Origin: Syncephalastrum monosporum B8922
Lineage: Eukaryota > Mucoromycota > Mucoromycetes > Mucorales > Syncephalastraceae
Length of the DNA: 64,000 bases
NCBI GenBank assembly: GCA_000697355.1
Contig: JNEN01000867.1
Location: 58,338 to 122,337, forward strand
Direction of reading: 5' to 3'
This document shows, in pieces, positions 35,594-47,434 of the stretch; the first letter of the stretch is position 1, and each line of letters begins with the position of its first letter. A program made the translations under genes and the position numbers. A model generated the notes under the pieces. It had not been told where the DNA came from. It searched no databases and was given only the letters and a program-made list of their open reading frames with translations.

Positions 35594-36699
35594 ATGGTCG
35601 AACACGGTGTGTGTAGGTGCACGCACAAGTTTGGGCTTGAGAAACTCCGGTTCTCCTTTTCTGATACTGTAATACTTTTGTTTTTATGCCATACAAACCC
35701 ACGCAAGAGCAGCAGCAGGAAGCAGCAGGACAGCTCACGCGACCTGTACGGCGGCATCTGGTGCAAGTGTACTTGACATTGGCTGCCATGGTGGGCATTG
35801 CAGCACTAGGGGCGACTCATCTTGGGACGCATGGGGATGGAGCGGGGTTGTTGGAAGCAGGCGGTGTCGCAGGCAGCTTGATGGGTATCCGGCACCTACG
35901 ACAAGGCAGTCCGTGGCGCTGGGCTCTGCTAGGGGTTCGTATTCTACGTGGGTTGCCCACGCGGGCACGTACACTAAACAGCAGAGACTAAACAGCTGCA
36001 ATAACAGACATATGCACTCTTAAGTGGCATGTCGCTCACGGCGCTCCTCTCCGTCCATTTGGCGTGGGACCCCACCGGCGCATTGCTCCTGTCGGCCTTG
36101 TCGGCCACCGTGTTTGTGTTTCTCGGCTTTTCCGCAAGCGCACTACTGGCCCCACGGCGATCGATGCTGTACGTGGGCGGACTGGCTGGGAGCATGGTGG
36201 GCCTCCTGCTATGGGCTGCCCTCGCCAACCTGTTTCTGCGGTCACCTGCCCTTATGTCTGCCGAACTTTACCTCGGTCTCATTGCGTTCAGCGGTTTTGG
36301 TACGTCTCAACAAATTGATGATGCATTGTTTTTATTTTGTTATCGGGTTACTGAATGGTGTCACACATTTTTTTCTTTTCTTTTTTCTTTTTTTTTTTTT
36401 TTTACACACGCACGCGTCCCATCATTCGTTGTTTCGTCTTATGTACCCCACATGTTGATCCATACTCATACACATTGTGTACCGTAGTTGTCTTTGATAC
36501 CCAGCACATCGTCGAGCGCGCGAGTGCAGGATGGCAGGACGTACCCGGTCACGCTGTCGATCTGTTTATGGACTTATTTGCCCTCTTCGTGCGTCTCGCC
36601 ATTATCTTTTTGAAAAAGGACCAAGAGCGCAACCAACGCAAAAGGCGGGACTCGGATGCTGACAGGAGGGGCCGTGGTGGGCGCCGTGTTGTATTCTAG
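35594..36699 (+). CDS. Bax inhibitor-1 (TMBIM6/BI-1) family protein
   Basis: Four exons fit (about 35594-35668, 35734-35951, 36025-36299, 36488-36699). The first exon encodes FGLEKLRFSFSDT and joins in phase to LTRPVRRHLVQVYLTLAAM, reproducing the family start (F....L.FS..T....RHL..VY). Six to seven membrane spans follow, with LYVGGLAGSMVGLLLWAAL, ELYLGLIAFSGF and VVFDTQHIVERA. The segment HAVDLFMDLFALFVRLAIIF with its acidic residues is the BI-1 pH-sensing/calcium-leak region. The tail is charged (KKDQERNQRKRR). BI-1 proteins are ER calcium-leak and cell-death modulators. The intron after 35951 uses a GTTGCC donor. The exact start codon is uncertain. Confidence 0.85.
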
Positions 36700-36805
36700 A
36701 ATAGCTTTTCTTTTCTCCCTTTCACGGTTTTTACTTGTACAGACAACGAGGGCAATGGGCTCGTTCGGAACATTAATACCTTCTACAAACGTATGTTGAT
36801 CTATT

Positions 36806-37225
36806 CTACACTTTTTGCCTCCACCGCCACACCCGCCTCTTTTTCGTAGCACCATTGCTGCAAGCATTGCTCGTCTGATAACGCATGCTGTGACTGCAAC
36901 CGCTGTTGTTATTGCTGTAGATGGTGGTGTCACATGTCTGGATGGCCCACGCGATCACGTCCATAGCCTTTTGGAGCTCGCAGCATTTACTGCTGTACTT
37001 GTAGAACTCTGTTATCAGCGCTTGCCGGTATCCCGTCAACTCCTGATGCACCGGGGCCGTCACCCAAACGTTGAGCCGCTCCAGTTCCAGAAACAGGGCT
37101 TGTGCTTTGCGTGACTCGGCGTACCAGTACTTTTGTTTCTTGTAGTACACCCTGTATTCTGCCTCGAGCTCCCCAAGTGTTCTTTGCATCTCCTTTATTT
37201 GATACTTTGCCGCCTCGTCCAGCAT
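36806..37225 (-). CDS. small coiled-coil protein, unknown
   Basis: A frame of 139 residues whose first 90 are strongly helical with Tyr-rich heptads (KYQIKEMQRTLGELEAEYRVYYKKQKYWYAESRKAQ). It has two Cys in SSKCCELQ and a low-complexity end. It opens with MLDEAAKYQIK, a plausible start. The part after about residue 95 is compositionally different and might be intron read-through. I do not recognise a family. The gene is convergent with BI-1 (about 105 bases). Confidence 0.5.
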   Translation of the reverse strand: MLDEAAKYQIKEMQRTLGELEAEYRVYYKKQKYWYAESRKAQALFLELERLNVWVTAPVHQELTGYRQALITEFYKYSSKCCELQKAMDVIAWAIQTCDTTIYSNNNSGCSHSMRYQTSNACSNGATKKRRVWRWRQKV

Positions 37226-37506
37226 CGATTATATCGACCGGGTGATTATGTAGAGGCAAAGACGGGAAAAGAGGGATGGATGAAGAAAAAAAAAAGGAAA
37301 AGACGGTCTGCCAGCCGCCGGTGTGTCTGTGTGTATCTTACCGGTTCGGCGAAAGGGAATATAATCAAGACGGTTGCTTTTCAAAAAACACCCGTATCGA
37401 TCTTTTGCGCAGAAAAAGAAATAATAATAAAAAACAAGAGAGGCCGCGTATGTTTGGATAAAATGGTATTTACAGCAAACGAATTAGATATAATGAGTTT
37501 CGGTAT

Positions 37507-39437
37507 TTACAAGACCTTGAGCCATGCCAAGCCGCCATTTCCTCCGCCTGTGTTGGTATTGCCATGATTATTGGTGTTGTCAGTGTGTTCATCACTGCAG
37601 AAAAAAAAAGCAGATGAGTTTGATAGACAAAACATAAAGCAGGGTTGCACATACCTCTCGCCTGACATAGCCTGCTGATCCTCCGGACGGGAAGATCCCC
37701 GCGACCGAGGAACCGTATCCGGTTGCCAGACCAGCTTGTCGACTTTCCAGCCATCCACTGGCAGAGTAACATGAGACCACGTGTTAAGCTTGCCATAGTG
37801 CACCACCGAATCGAAATGGAAGGGTGCTTTCTCAGCATCGGCAGATGAGGAGGACGACGTCTGAGCGGGGTATACTTTGTACATCTTTCGCTTCGGTTTC
37901 TTCGGATACGGCTGGTAATGGTGGTGGTGATGGTGGTGGTAACTGCTGTGGCTGCTGCTGCTTCCCGTCTCGGGCGAATCCCAATCCGGACAGACTTGCA
38001 ACGGTGATACAGGGGCCGTCAGCAGATCGACGACCTCAACTTCAGCGCGGCGCGGCTTTTTGCGCCAGTCGCGTTGCTCAAACAACGTGTCATCGTTCGT
38101 TCTCGTCTCTTCTGCAAAGAAGAGGTGCTGCAGCGCGTCCTTGGCTGGGAGGCGCCGGGCTGGGTCGTAATAGAGGAACTGGCGCATCAAGTCCAGCATA
38201 CTTTCGGTCGCAGTGGGGATCACGTCCTTTAGCGGCTTCGGTGACAGCTTTTTGTAAATAAAACAAGGTTGCCAGATGCGGGTTGTTAGCGCATGTCATA
38301 CTTTGCAGTTACAAGTAAGCTGCTGATTTACCTGAGGGAACCCAAAGCCAATCTTGTGAGCGAGCTTGACACCGTCGCGCCATTCGCCTCCGATGCCAGG
38401 GGTAGGAACGGAAGGAGAAGGGGGAGAAGAAGATGCGGAGGACGCACGACGGCTCGCAAAGCCAGGGCTCAGGCGCTTCTCCGGGCGCAGGCTCGTCTTG
38501 CGCTGGAAGACTTTGCTTGCCCCGGGACTTCCCAGGATCTCGCAGATACGGTAGAGCTGGTCAATTTCAGACTGGCCGGGGAATAGGGGCTGCAGCGTCA
38601 CCAGTTCTGCAAAGATGGCCCCCACCGCCCACAAGTCGACCGGGTATGAGTAGTTTTGGGACCGCAGCAGGACCTCGGGAGCGCGATACCTAGCAGAGCG
38701 TTTGGGTTGAATGAAAAATAAGCATATGGAAGAACGGACAGAACAGAATGCATTATTACCATCGCGTGCTCACATATTCGGTGAAGGGCGGCATGCTTCT
38801 AAGTTCACGAGCTAAACCAAAGTCGGCGAGCTTAATTGTGATGGGTCCATTTGCGGCGGACTTTCCAATCAACAAGTTTTCTGGCTTCATGTCACGGTGG
38901 AAGATGCCCTGCTCGTGGATGTGGGCCAGGGCCTGCAGTGTTTGCCGCCTAAACGTTATGGCGCGTTAGAGAGTCAGGTCAAAGATATGTTTTTTTTTCT
39001 CTTTTGTAGTCGTAGACATACATGATATGGCGCACTTCGTGATGCTCAATGATACGATGGGCCTCTCGTCGCTCCCGTATGAACTGGTACAGATTGCCGC
39101 CGTTCATGTATTCCATGACAAGATACAGCTCTTGCGTGGTCGGCGCAAGGAAACTTTCGTACATGAGGACAACATTGGGATGAGGCGTCAACAATTGGAG
39201 GGTTTTGAATTCTCGCAGGTTGATGCATTCCGAAGGGTGTGTGATTTTACGCTTCATGACTTTGATCGCAACCTATTCAGAGGAATGTCAACAAAACACA
39301 AGGCGGGTGGAGTGATATAAAAGGCATACGGTGGTGCAAGTGGCCTTGTGGCTCGCAAGGTGGACCTGGCCAAAAGAGCCATCACCGATTTGCTCCAGAA
39401 AGTCGTATTCATCGTAGGGTGAGCCTTCTCTTGACAT
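37507..39437 (-). CDS. MAK/ICK/Ime2-type (RCK family) protein kinase
   Basis: Seven or so exons. Kinase motifs in order: glycine loop [21 protein letters not shown] (Lys), LREFKTL (Glu), [25 protein letters not shown] (catalytic loop), ADFGLAREL (DFG), [18 protein letters not shown] with a TEY dual-phosphorylation motif, [14 protein letters not shown]. This matches the MAK/ICK/MOK-Ime2-Crk1 family between CDKs and MAPKs. An insert rich in Ser/Pro sits before the C-lobe end, and the tail has a seven-His run and Ser tracts. A last intron of about 60 nt precedes the final 23 residues. In fungi, members act in meiosis, morphogenesis or cell-cycle control. Confidence 0.85.
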
Positions 39438-39816
39438 ATGATTGGAAATAAGAAAAGGCGGAAAGGGGTGTGTGTGTGTGTGTGGTTGTTTGCGTTTATG
39501 CGTTTCTCTTTTCTTTCGGGGGGTGAGTCTGAAAAGAAAGAGGGAATAAATGGAAAAAGATGTTACCCAGAGATTCCCGACCCACTCTTTCTTATTTGTT
39601 TTGTGGGGTGAGGGAGATTGGGGGGCCCGCCTGCGTCAATCATGCGGGGGGTGACAAGGCTTTTGTAACTTTTTGTAACTCAAAACGTGCATCACATATT
39701 ACAGAAATTCAGTCTGAGACACACGCTCGGCAAGCAATTGCAGGAAAGGAACGATATTTCTGTGTTTCTGTTGTTTTGAATCACACGCTCTATATCATGT
39801 TTATTTATAAAGCTGC
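39438..39816. other. kinase promoter / amidohydrolase 3' region
   Basis: About 380 bases with a short GT repeat (39467-39482) and no supported gene. Confidence 0.5.
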
Positions 39817-40844
<1,028 letters not shown>

Positions 40845-41130
40845 ATTAAATAGAGAAGATAGAAGATGCGTTTGTATACGAACCACAAGACTGTTATATA
40901 TACTAGACCGGGCACCCCGGGATAGATACTCGATGGCCATGTCAGCAAGGGTCAAGAGACAGAAATACCATCTCATAGGCCGCCGATCATCTGCGGCATA
41001 CTCCTTCGATCGATCAAAAAGACACTGATGCTCCTAGTTGACATGGGATCAGAGTGAGACAAACAATATGGCGATTGGCAAGTACACAGGCCCTGGATGT
41101 GGTGCTCCCTTTGGCCCTTGTACATACCAC

Positions 41131-41172
41131 AACCCGGTTTTCCGGGAAATGTAAACCCGGTTTCCCGGGAAA
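41131..41172. repeat. tandem palindromic CCCGGTTTYCCGGGAAA element
   Basis: Two 19-bp copies, AACCCGGTTTTCCGGGAAA (41131-41149) and AACCCGGTTTCCCGGGAAA (41154-41172), separated by four bases, about 290-330 bases upstream of the amidohydrolase ATG. Each holds an inverted TTCC(C)GGGAA core. Looks like a paired transcription-factor site. Confidence 0.5.
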
Positions 41173-41463
41173 AGTGCATATGCAGATCCATTCAAAGAAC
41201 CCTAGATTATGTAAAATTTTGACGGGCGCAGTTACGAGCACCATTCAATAAATAAAAACGACATTCGGCTGTAATCTTTGCATATGTGCGCTACGGTGGA
41301 AAATATGAGAAGCGGAAATGACGTCGCTTAAACAATAACATTTCAAAAGATAGGACATTGTTCATGTCATGTCTGGGTAGACGTAAAGTTTATTTACAAG
41401 TGTTGTACATGTTCATTGTTAGGTGTTGAAATATATACGTGTAGAATGGCGCCTTTTGCTCTG

Positions 41464-41680
41464 TTACTCTCCATGCTTACGCAGTTCACGGTCGCTACGC
41501 AGCTTGTGGAAACCGGCAACAAGACCGCCTAAATACACACATCTTTAGGTCAATATCTTTGATGTGGACCTCGTCATAGTATGACATACCGGTAACACCC
41601 GTCCCGACAATGGCAATCAAAGGATAGACCTCTTTGGGCATCGTCTTTTTGGTCAATCGTAAATGGCCCAGAAGAAACAT
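41464..41680 (-). CDS. B12D/MLRQ-type mitochondrial small protein
   Basis: Two exons join to 51 residues: a first part ending MPKEVYPLIAIVGTGVTG and a second reading GLVAGFHKLRSDRELRKHGE. The single hydrophobic segment YPLIAIVGTGVTGGLVAGF after a short N-terminus is the hallmark of the B12D/MLRQ family (NDUFA4-like), inner-membrane respiratory-chain-associated proteins. The start at 41680 gives a longer leader. The internal ATG in KKTMPKEV would make a shorter 38-residue form. The splice (GGTATG...TTTAG) restores the Gly-Gly. Confidence 0.7.
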
Positions 41681-41689
41681 CTTGTATTT

Positions 41690-43375
41690 TTTTCTGCGTT
41701 ATTGATAATGTTAAAACGACTTCCATTGACCACGGGGATTCTTTTATATAAAAAATCGCCAATGACATCACTCTTATACAAGGGTTTGTGCGGAAGCTTG
41801 TCAAGCTCTCATAGCCCTCGACCAACTAAAGATATCCTCCATATTTTAGTATGAGAAATCGGAATTATCACCACCGCCAGCACATTGTCTTCTCGCGAAG
41901 ATCCTCACGCATAGTGATGAATGTCAAAAGAGAAAACAATTGGCACCACAACTGTCCATTTGTAAAATCACCTGACCTGAGAATGGGTAAGACAGGTTTC
42001 ATGTGAATTTCCTTTTACGCATTGTAACGTAGAAACTCCATTGTTCCATGTAATGACAAGCAGATAGTAAAGCTCGTTCTGGGGTACATCTTAAAAAGTA
42101 GGGGTAACTATAAGCGGCGCGAATCTTTTCGATGGCAGGGGCACATGTACCCTAGCCAGAGTGCCGTCGTCGCGACAAAGACTCTCGGCAACCTTGGTCA
42201 GGCAATCATAGGTGCGTATCTTGTCCACCGTCAGTGCCACAGAAATGCAGAAATGTGCCCATAACGCGTATTGCTTCACATGATTATGACTACTGGGCGC
42301 TCTTGAGCTTGATATATGTGTACAAGCAGCTGCAAAAAAAAGTAAAATAAAATGGGAAACCAAAATTCTACTATATCACAGCTCGTTCACGTACGAGCAA
42401 TGCTTCCACGGACCCTATACAAAAACAAAATGTTGATTAAATACTCTGGAAAGGATGCCGTCTTCTTTCTAGCGAATATACCTTCCTTAGATATTTGTGG
42501 GCTTCGTAACATCATCTCTATCATATGCAATTTTTATGAGCAAATATACGTAAAGTATTGAATAGGTGTCATGGAATTCTATAGGTGTCCGACCAGATAA
42601 ATATATACTGAACAAGCGATAGAACATGTGATTACTGTACTTTCAACAAAACCATTACGTCCTATAGCCTGTCCAGGCCAAGATAAGCGCGCAGCTCAAA
42701 CAGCTTGAGGAAATTGTGCAGTGCAATATCGCTCCGTTTCGATTCCGCCATGAATGTCCTGGTCCTCATCGCCAATATCACTATGCTGCTCGCTCGCATG
42801 CACAGTACAGCGTGTTCTAGCGTCTTGATTGCGACCAAGATTCGATTGAGATCCAGTCTCTAACTGGAAAAAAAAAACCACAGATATAGAGTGCCCATGG
42901 TGCATGAAGTTATGCATGCTTTCCAGGAACAGTAACTGCTGCATAATGTTACCTCCACCTCTTGAGAAAGAATATCCTGGACAGTCAACGAAATGAATAG
43001 ATGCAAAGCCTCCCAACATGGATTTCGCGCCATGAGTGCGACTTGATAGGGCGATTTACTCATCTAATTAATACAGCAGGTGAGATGAAAGACGGATCAC
43101 AGTGGCTTACCTTCCTCACATGCCATCTTCAAGAGAACAAACCATCCTTGCTTTCTTCTTGCTCACAGCAACGCAAATCAAGATTCCACGCTTGAGGTTT
43201 CTCATACGTGTCAAGGCTGACGAATTGGAAGTCGGTTTCTGTTTCCACTCACCACTGCAACGGAGGGCAGAGCATATGTTCTCCAGATCTGAAGCCACCT
43301 TTTTCCAGATGATATTCGCGTAACATTTCCGTGAAAGCTTTGTGTATTTCAGAAAATGAGCTATGTTCAATGTTA
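41690..43375. other. relic sequence between genes
   Basis: Scattered minus-strand open fragments (42091-42363 has a hydrophobic start MVSHFILLFFAAACTHISSS; 42696-43063; 43116-43370) without recognised domains. Probably decayed members of repeated families, not genes. Confidence 0.35.
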
Positions 43376-43577
43376 ATTACACTTCGAGTTGTGTTTACTT
43401 ATTAGGTTTCCAAATTCTCGGTTTAATTGCGAACATGATAAAATTTTTTGACAGCTCATCTATTACTACATCTTTTCAGAGCGAACAGAGAAGCAGAAAG
43501 CAGGCGGGCGGGCGGTTGAAAGACCGTAGCAGACCTCTCGTGTAATAAGTGAGTCCAGCGCTGCGCTAGGACATCAC
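43376..43577 (+). mobile_element. solo DIRS-type terminus
   Basis: About 200 bases closely resembling the terminal region of the DIRS element at 59.2 kb. Shared blocks in order: ATTACACTTCGAG, GGTTTCCAAATTCTCGG, GCGAACATGATAAAATTTTT, GACAGCTC, the GGCGGGCGG box, GCAGACCTCTCGTGTAATAA, GTGAGTCC and GGACATCAC. There is no coding sequence between. It is best read as a solo or recombined terminal repeat left after loss of the internal part. Confidence 0.7.
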
Positions 43578-43610
43578 ATGATAACTGGTGAAGCACATCG
43601 TACTGTGAGA

Positions 43611-44467
43611 TTATACGGGTTGATTTGCTTTCGGCTCGGTCAATAAATTCGCTTTTTTGATCGATGCAATATCGACAAAAATCGCAGTTGTTGATGCATT
43701 GTTGTGATCGAATTCAAAATGAATATGCGTGCCGCCGATACCTGGAGACGTGACGATATCGATTCGCAGAGATGATGTCACCAGCAGATTGCAGGATTTG
43801 GTGCCGATGGCAAGCTTCTTGCCCTCATTATCCATTTTTGTCGTGATCCACACATTTGCGACTTGGTATCAGATGGGGTTAAGGTGGTCGAAGATGGTGA
43901 TCACTTTGGTGCTATTATTCTCTCGATGAACGTCAAATGTTCGAATTTGGCCGTATATTTCCGCACAGTTGATAATAATTGCCTCGTACATGTTACTTAT
44001 TGCTATCGCGCTGGCCAGAATTTGCGCGCAAACGATGCGGAATTGTGGGAACGCAGTCCAGTCTGTGTTGAGCATGTTTGCAACTTCGGATGGCATTTCA
44101 ACGTATGAGTGTTCTGACAGCTGACGGTTGTCTGGGCCGTACGTAAAATGGACGACAGATGCGTTGCTCCGATGGTCGGCGATAATGCATTCATACTTTC
44201 ATTTCACTTTTGAGTCGTTTATCTTGGTGGGTGTGTTCGAGCCGCATCATAATTGTCTTTGTGTGTTATCGCAGCCAGTTCGATATTACTGGAATCAACC
44301 AAGGCAAATGGCTGAAGCTGCATTGCATCGAGAATCCTTAGTGCCTTATTTCGAATTCCTGGTGCCGAGGATGAATGGCGAGATGCACAGAGTAGAGCTT
44401 CTTCGTAGGTTCGTTTCGGCGCAGTAAATGATTCAGGGACAATCGCTGTCGTCGATTTAGTGGGCAC
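43611..44467 (-). pseudogene. family Y member (paralogue at 31.1 kb)
   Basis: Better preserved than its relative at 31.1 kb. From the 5' side: MPTKSTTAIVPESFTAPKRT and a helix with SAPGIRNKALRILDAM; then in another frame VVHFTYGPDNRQLSEHSYVE, MPSEVANMLNTDWTAFPQ, AIIINCAEIYGQIRTFDVHR, WITTKMDNEGKKLAIGTKSC, and HIHFEFDHNNASTTAIFVD. A stop and missing GT donor near 44200 break the join, so I call it a pseudogene, though a sequencing error is possible. It is an unrecognised family, apparently beta-rich in its C-terminal half. Confidence 0.5.
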
Positions 44468-44812
44468 CTCGACATCAACATTGTCCTCGGCATCTGATTC
44501 ATCTGATTCATCGTTGTCTAGCCCATAGCATGGATGATAACATTGTACCAGCTTCGCGCACTCGCAAAGAGTAAAAGGGGGTATGGGAGCTGGCCCCCAT
44601 CAAGCCGTGGGAGCGGACCTCGGTGACCGGAAATAAGTGGAGGCTGTTATGTTCCGTAGCCGCAGGCGAAGGGGCTCACTCAAATCCGGAACGCGATCGA
44701 AGTGTCAGCCACGGACGAAGCGAAACGAGTCCCACGGCTTGTATATAGTTGAAAACCAGTTGGCGTGTAACGTGGGTTATTGAGTCATATTTTACCGCTG
44801 TCTGCTGTTGAG

Positions 44813-44920
44813 TACAGTAGCCGCGCGGATAAGCTATAGCTCGGGAGATCAAAAGGATATACTGTAACTTAGGCGAGATTATAGCTTATCTGGGTATAAC
44901 TTATCCGCGCGGCTACTGTA
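44813..44920. mobile_element. MITE with perfect inverted ends
   Basis: A 108-bp element with TACAGTAGCCGCGCGGATAA at the left end and TTATCCGCGCGGCTACTGTA at the right, an exact 20-bp terminal inverted repeat. Diverged copies flank the DIRS element at 59081-59163 and 63153-63246. It has no coding capacity. A 12-bp direct repeat ACGTGGGTTATT occurs at 44770 and 44920, so the event may be larger than the MITE alone. Confidence 0.75.
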
Positions 44921-45400
44921 CGTGGGTTATTCAACAAGTATTCAGTATGGTGGAACAGAAATAATGCAGGCTCCAGCTTCTAACTTCGAGCTTCAGCGTA
45001 GCTTGTGAAAGGTCTGGCACGACTGTCTTGAGCAGTATCACCCACTTTATGAAGTTGTATAAAGTGCTGTTATCAGTTTATCTGCGCTCCTGACAATCCT
45101 TGCAGCTTTTTCTTTTTCGCAAATTCTCAACGCAGTATTCCGCTTTTTGAGGCTTCTTTTTGCTGCTGTCGATAATAGTGAGACATCGTCTGTGGATTGA
45201 TACGCATGAGTTTACTGCATGCCCTATTGATCCTTGACAACATATCCCGTGAAGACCGTAAAGAATGCTCGCGAGAAATAATCATGCATAAAGCAGGTAC
45301 GGGTTGCTGGATCGTGGCTTGGAAGAGAAATCCCGCTTCCCAAATTAGAACTTTATCCTGCCTGAACCGTCAGTCTTCCGTGACAGTATTCTCGACCACT
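44921..45400. other. Ctu2 upstream region
   Basis: No supported gene. The Ctu2 transcript may start in the T/C-rich stretch near 45100-45130. Confidence 0.4.
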
Positions 45401-47122
45401 ATGAAGAAAGCTTGCATCAAGTGCAAGACCGCGGATGCTACAGTCTTAATTCGCCATGCTCTCTACTGCCAGTACGTTTGCCCAGCCGTGATATTATGCT
45501 CACCTCATTCACGCATGTCTCAGAGAGTGCTTCCTTTATGCCTTTGCGGGCAAGTACCGGCTGATCCTCTCCAAATCGAAAACATTGCAACCCAATCGAG
45601 GAAAGGTTCTACTGGCCTGCTCCGGTGGTCCTAGCTCAATGTAAGCTACACTGCAAAACCCAATTGTCTGCTTGCTCGGTGGATATTAATAAGGATGGTG
45701 ATAGAGCTATGCTGAACCTTACGAAAGATTTTATGCACGTCGATCCGGCTGCCAAAAAGAAGAAGTCGCTCATACCTTCCGCCCTTGTCTATCATATCGA
45801 CGAATCCACCCTGTTCAAGGCACAGGTACCGTAGCTATTCACTCGTATGCTGACCATGTAAGCTCATCTCTTCTTGAAGGCTGGCTCGGCATCCAAGCTG
45901 AAAACGATGGTGGAAACCAAATATCCCAACATGGACTTTCTCGCCGATCCCATGGAGGCTATCTTCGACCCACGGTTCATTCGAGACAGCGATATCAACA
46001 AATACCTGAAGCCTACCGATGGTTCTGAAGATTATGGTAACGGTTTGATATTTAGACATTCATGGCGCTGAACTCATTGTCTTTGTAGAGTTACTTGTGC
46101 AAATGTTGAAGCGGTCCAGTATATCCGGTGACGAACGATCTGTCCTACTCGCCGATCTGTTTCGCAACATTAAAAAGGACACAGCCAAGGAAAGCTTATA
46201 CTGGCATATCAAAATGACGATGTTTCTGGCCGTTGCTGAACGTGAAGGGTAAAACTCTAACAAGTATATAACGTGATTGCGTCTCATAGCTCTATATAGG
46301 TGTTCCTGCATCTTTTTCGCCGATTCATCTACACGGCAGTGCATCAAGATCATCTCCATGACGAGTAAAGGCCGTGGCTTCAGCATACCGCTCGATGTCG
46401 GTGTCGAAGCGGATACTGGTATTAAAGGTCTGAGTGTCTTACGGCCAATGAAAGACATGTTGTCAAAAGAGATTGGGTTCTACAACCGGTTCCAAGGACT
46501 TTCAGAAGATGTCATTGCCCCGGTCAACTTTCATACCCAAGCAAACCCGAAAAGCTCGATTGAGAGACTGACAGAAGGTACAGTTGCACGTGATAAAGCC
46601 AGGAGAGGCTATTCAATGTATTAAACATTGTGTAAAGATTTCATTGTGGCGCTGGATAAGGAGTTCCCGTCCACAGTGAGCACCGTTTCGCGCACAGCTT
46701 CGAAACTGACACCGTCCAAGGAGATGGACTTCAGCAAGCGCTGTGCTATATGTCAAATGTATGGATATGGAAAACTAGTATGGTCGGATGTAAGACTAAC
46801 TTTTCTTTTCTCTATTAGGCCGTATCAATCTGGATTAGAAGACTGGCGCCGAAGGATAACCGTGACAGATGTGAAGGAAAAAGAGGAAGAAAGTGCATGC
46901 TGTGGTGACTCCAAATGTGGCAGCGGCTGCGCAACATCAAGTCAGGGACACGTGGTTGATCTGAATCTTTCTATCTGCTACAGTTGCCAGGTCGACCTCA
47001 AGGACTATAATGACCAGGCCGTGGAACTGCTACCTCCTTATGTCGCGCAAGGCATCGACGACGCCAAGATGCGCAGCCAGATCGAGGAATATCTGCTCAG
47101 TGACGACGAAGATGACCAATGA
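45401..47122 (+). CDS. NCS2: cytoplasmic tRNA 2-thiolation protein 2 (Ctu2/Ncs2)
   Basis: Seven or more exons. It begins MKKACIKCKTADATVLIRH and joins across an intron (45472-45523) to ECFLYAFAGKYRLILSKSK and GKVLLACSGGPSS, the CxxC...CxxC-like start plus SGG(P)SS loop of Ctu2. Further conserved parts are ELLVQMLKRSSI, a hydrophobic ISMTSKGRGFSIPLDVG, FIVALDKEFPSTVSTVSRTA with CAICQM, and the end CCGDSKCGSGC... SICYSCQVDLKD with paired cysteines. With Ctu1/Ncs6 it thiolates U34 of Lys, Glu and Gln tRNAs, using the Urm1 sulfur carrier. The start could also lie upstream in the same frame. Confidence 0.9.
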
Positions 47123-47172
47123 TACGAAGGATGAATGAATAATACTTGGGGGTTGGGGAAACAATGTACATG

Positions 47173-47216
47173 TATTGTATTGTATTGTATTGTATTGTGT
47201 TGTGTTGTATTGTATA
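47173..47216 (+). repeat. (TATTG)n pentanucleotide repeat
   Basis: Seven to eight units of TATTG, two changed to TGTTG, followed by a 21-A run, between the Ctu2 stop and the Pom152 start. Confidence 0.85.
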
Positions 47217-47434
47217 AGAATGAAAAAAAAAAAAAAAAAAAAAGAGACACGGACACCATGATGGGGGACTGTTTGAACTCAGGAGCGGGATCGCATTTTA
47301 TTGCTGTTAGAATTTGTTTCCCTTTTTCCGTTTTTCTGTTTTCGCGTGTACCTGTCTCCAGTCTTCTTTTCTTTTCTTCTCTTGTTTTGTTTGTGTGTTC
47401 TTTAGAAGGATCACCCTAATCCAAGCCGGCCCTC

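Noticed and set aside
42091..42363. Secreted-looking 90-residue frame
   Set aside because: Signal-like start but no cysteines pattern, promoter or homologue; surrounding sequence is decayed repeats, so I left it within the relic region.
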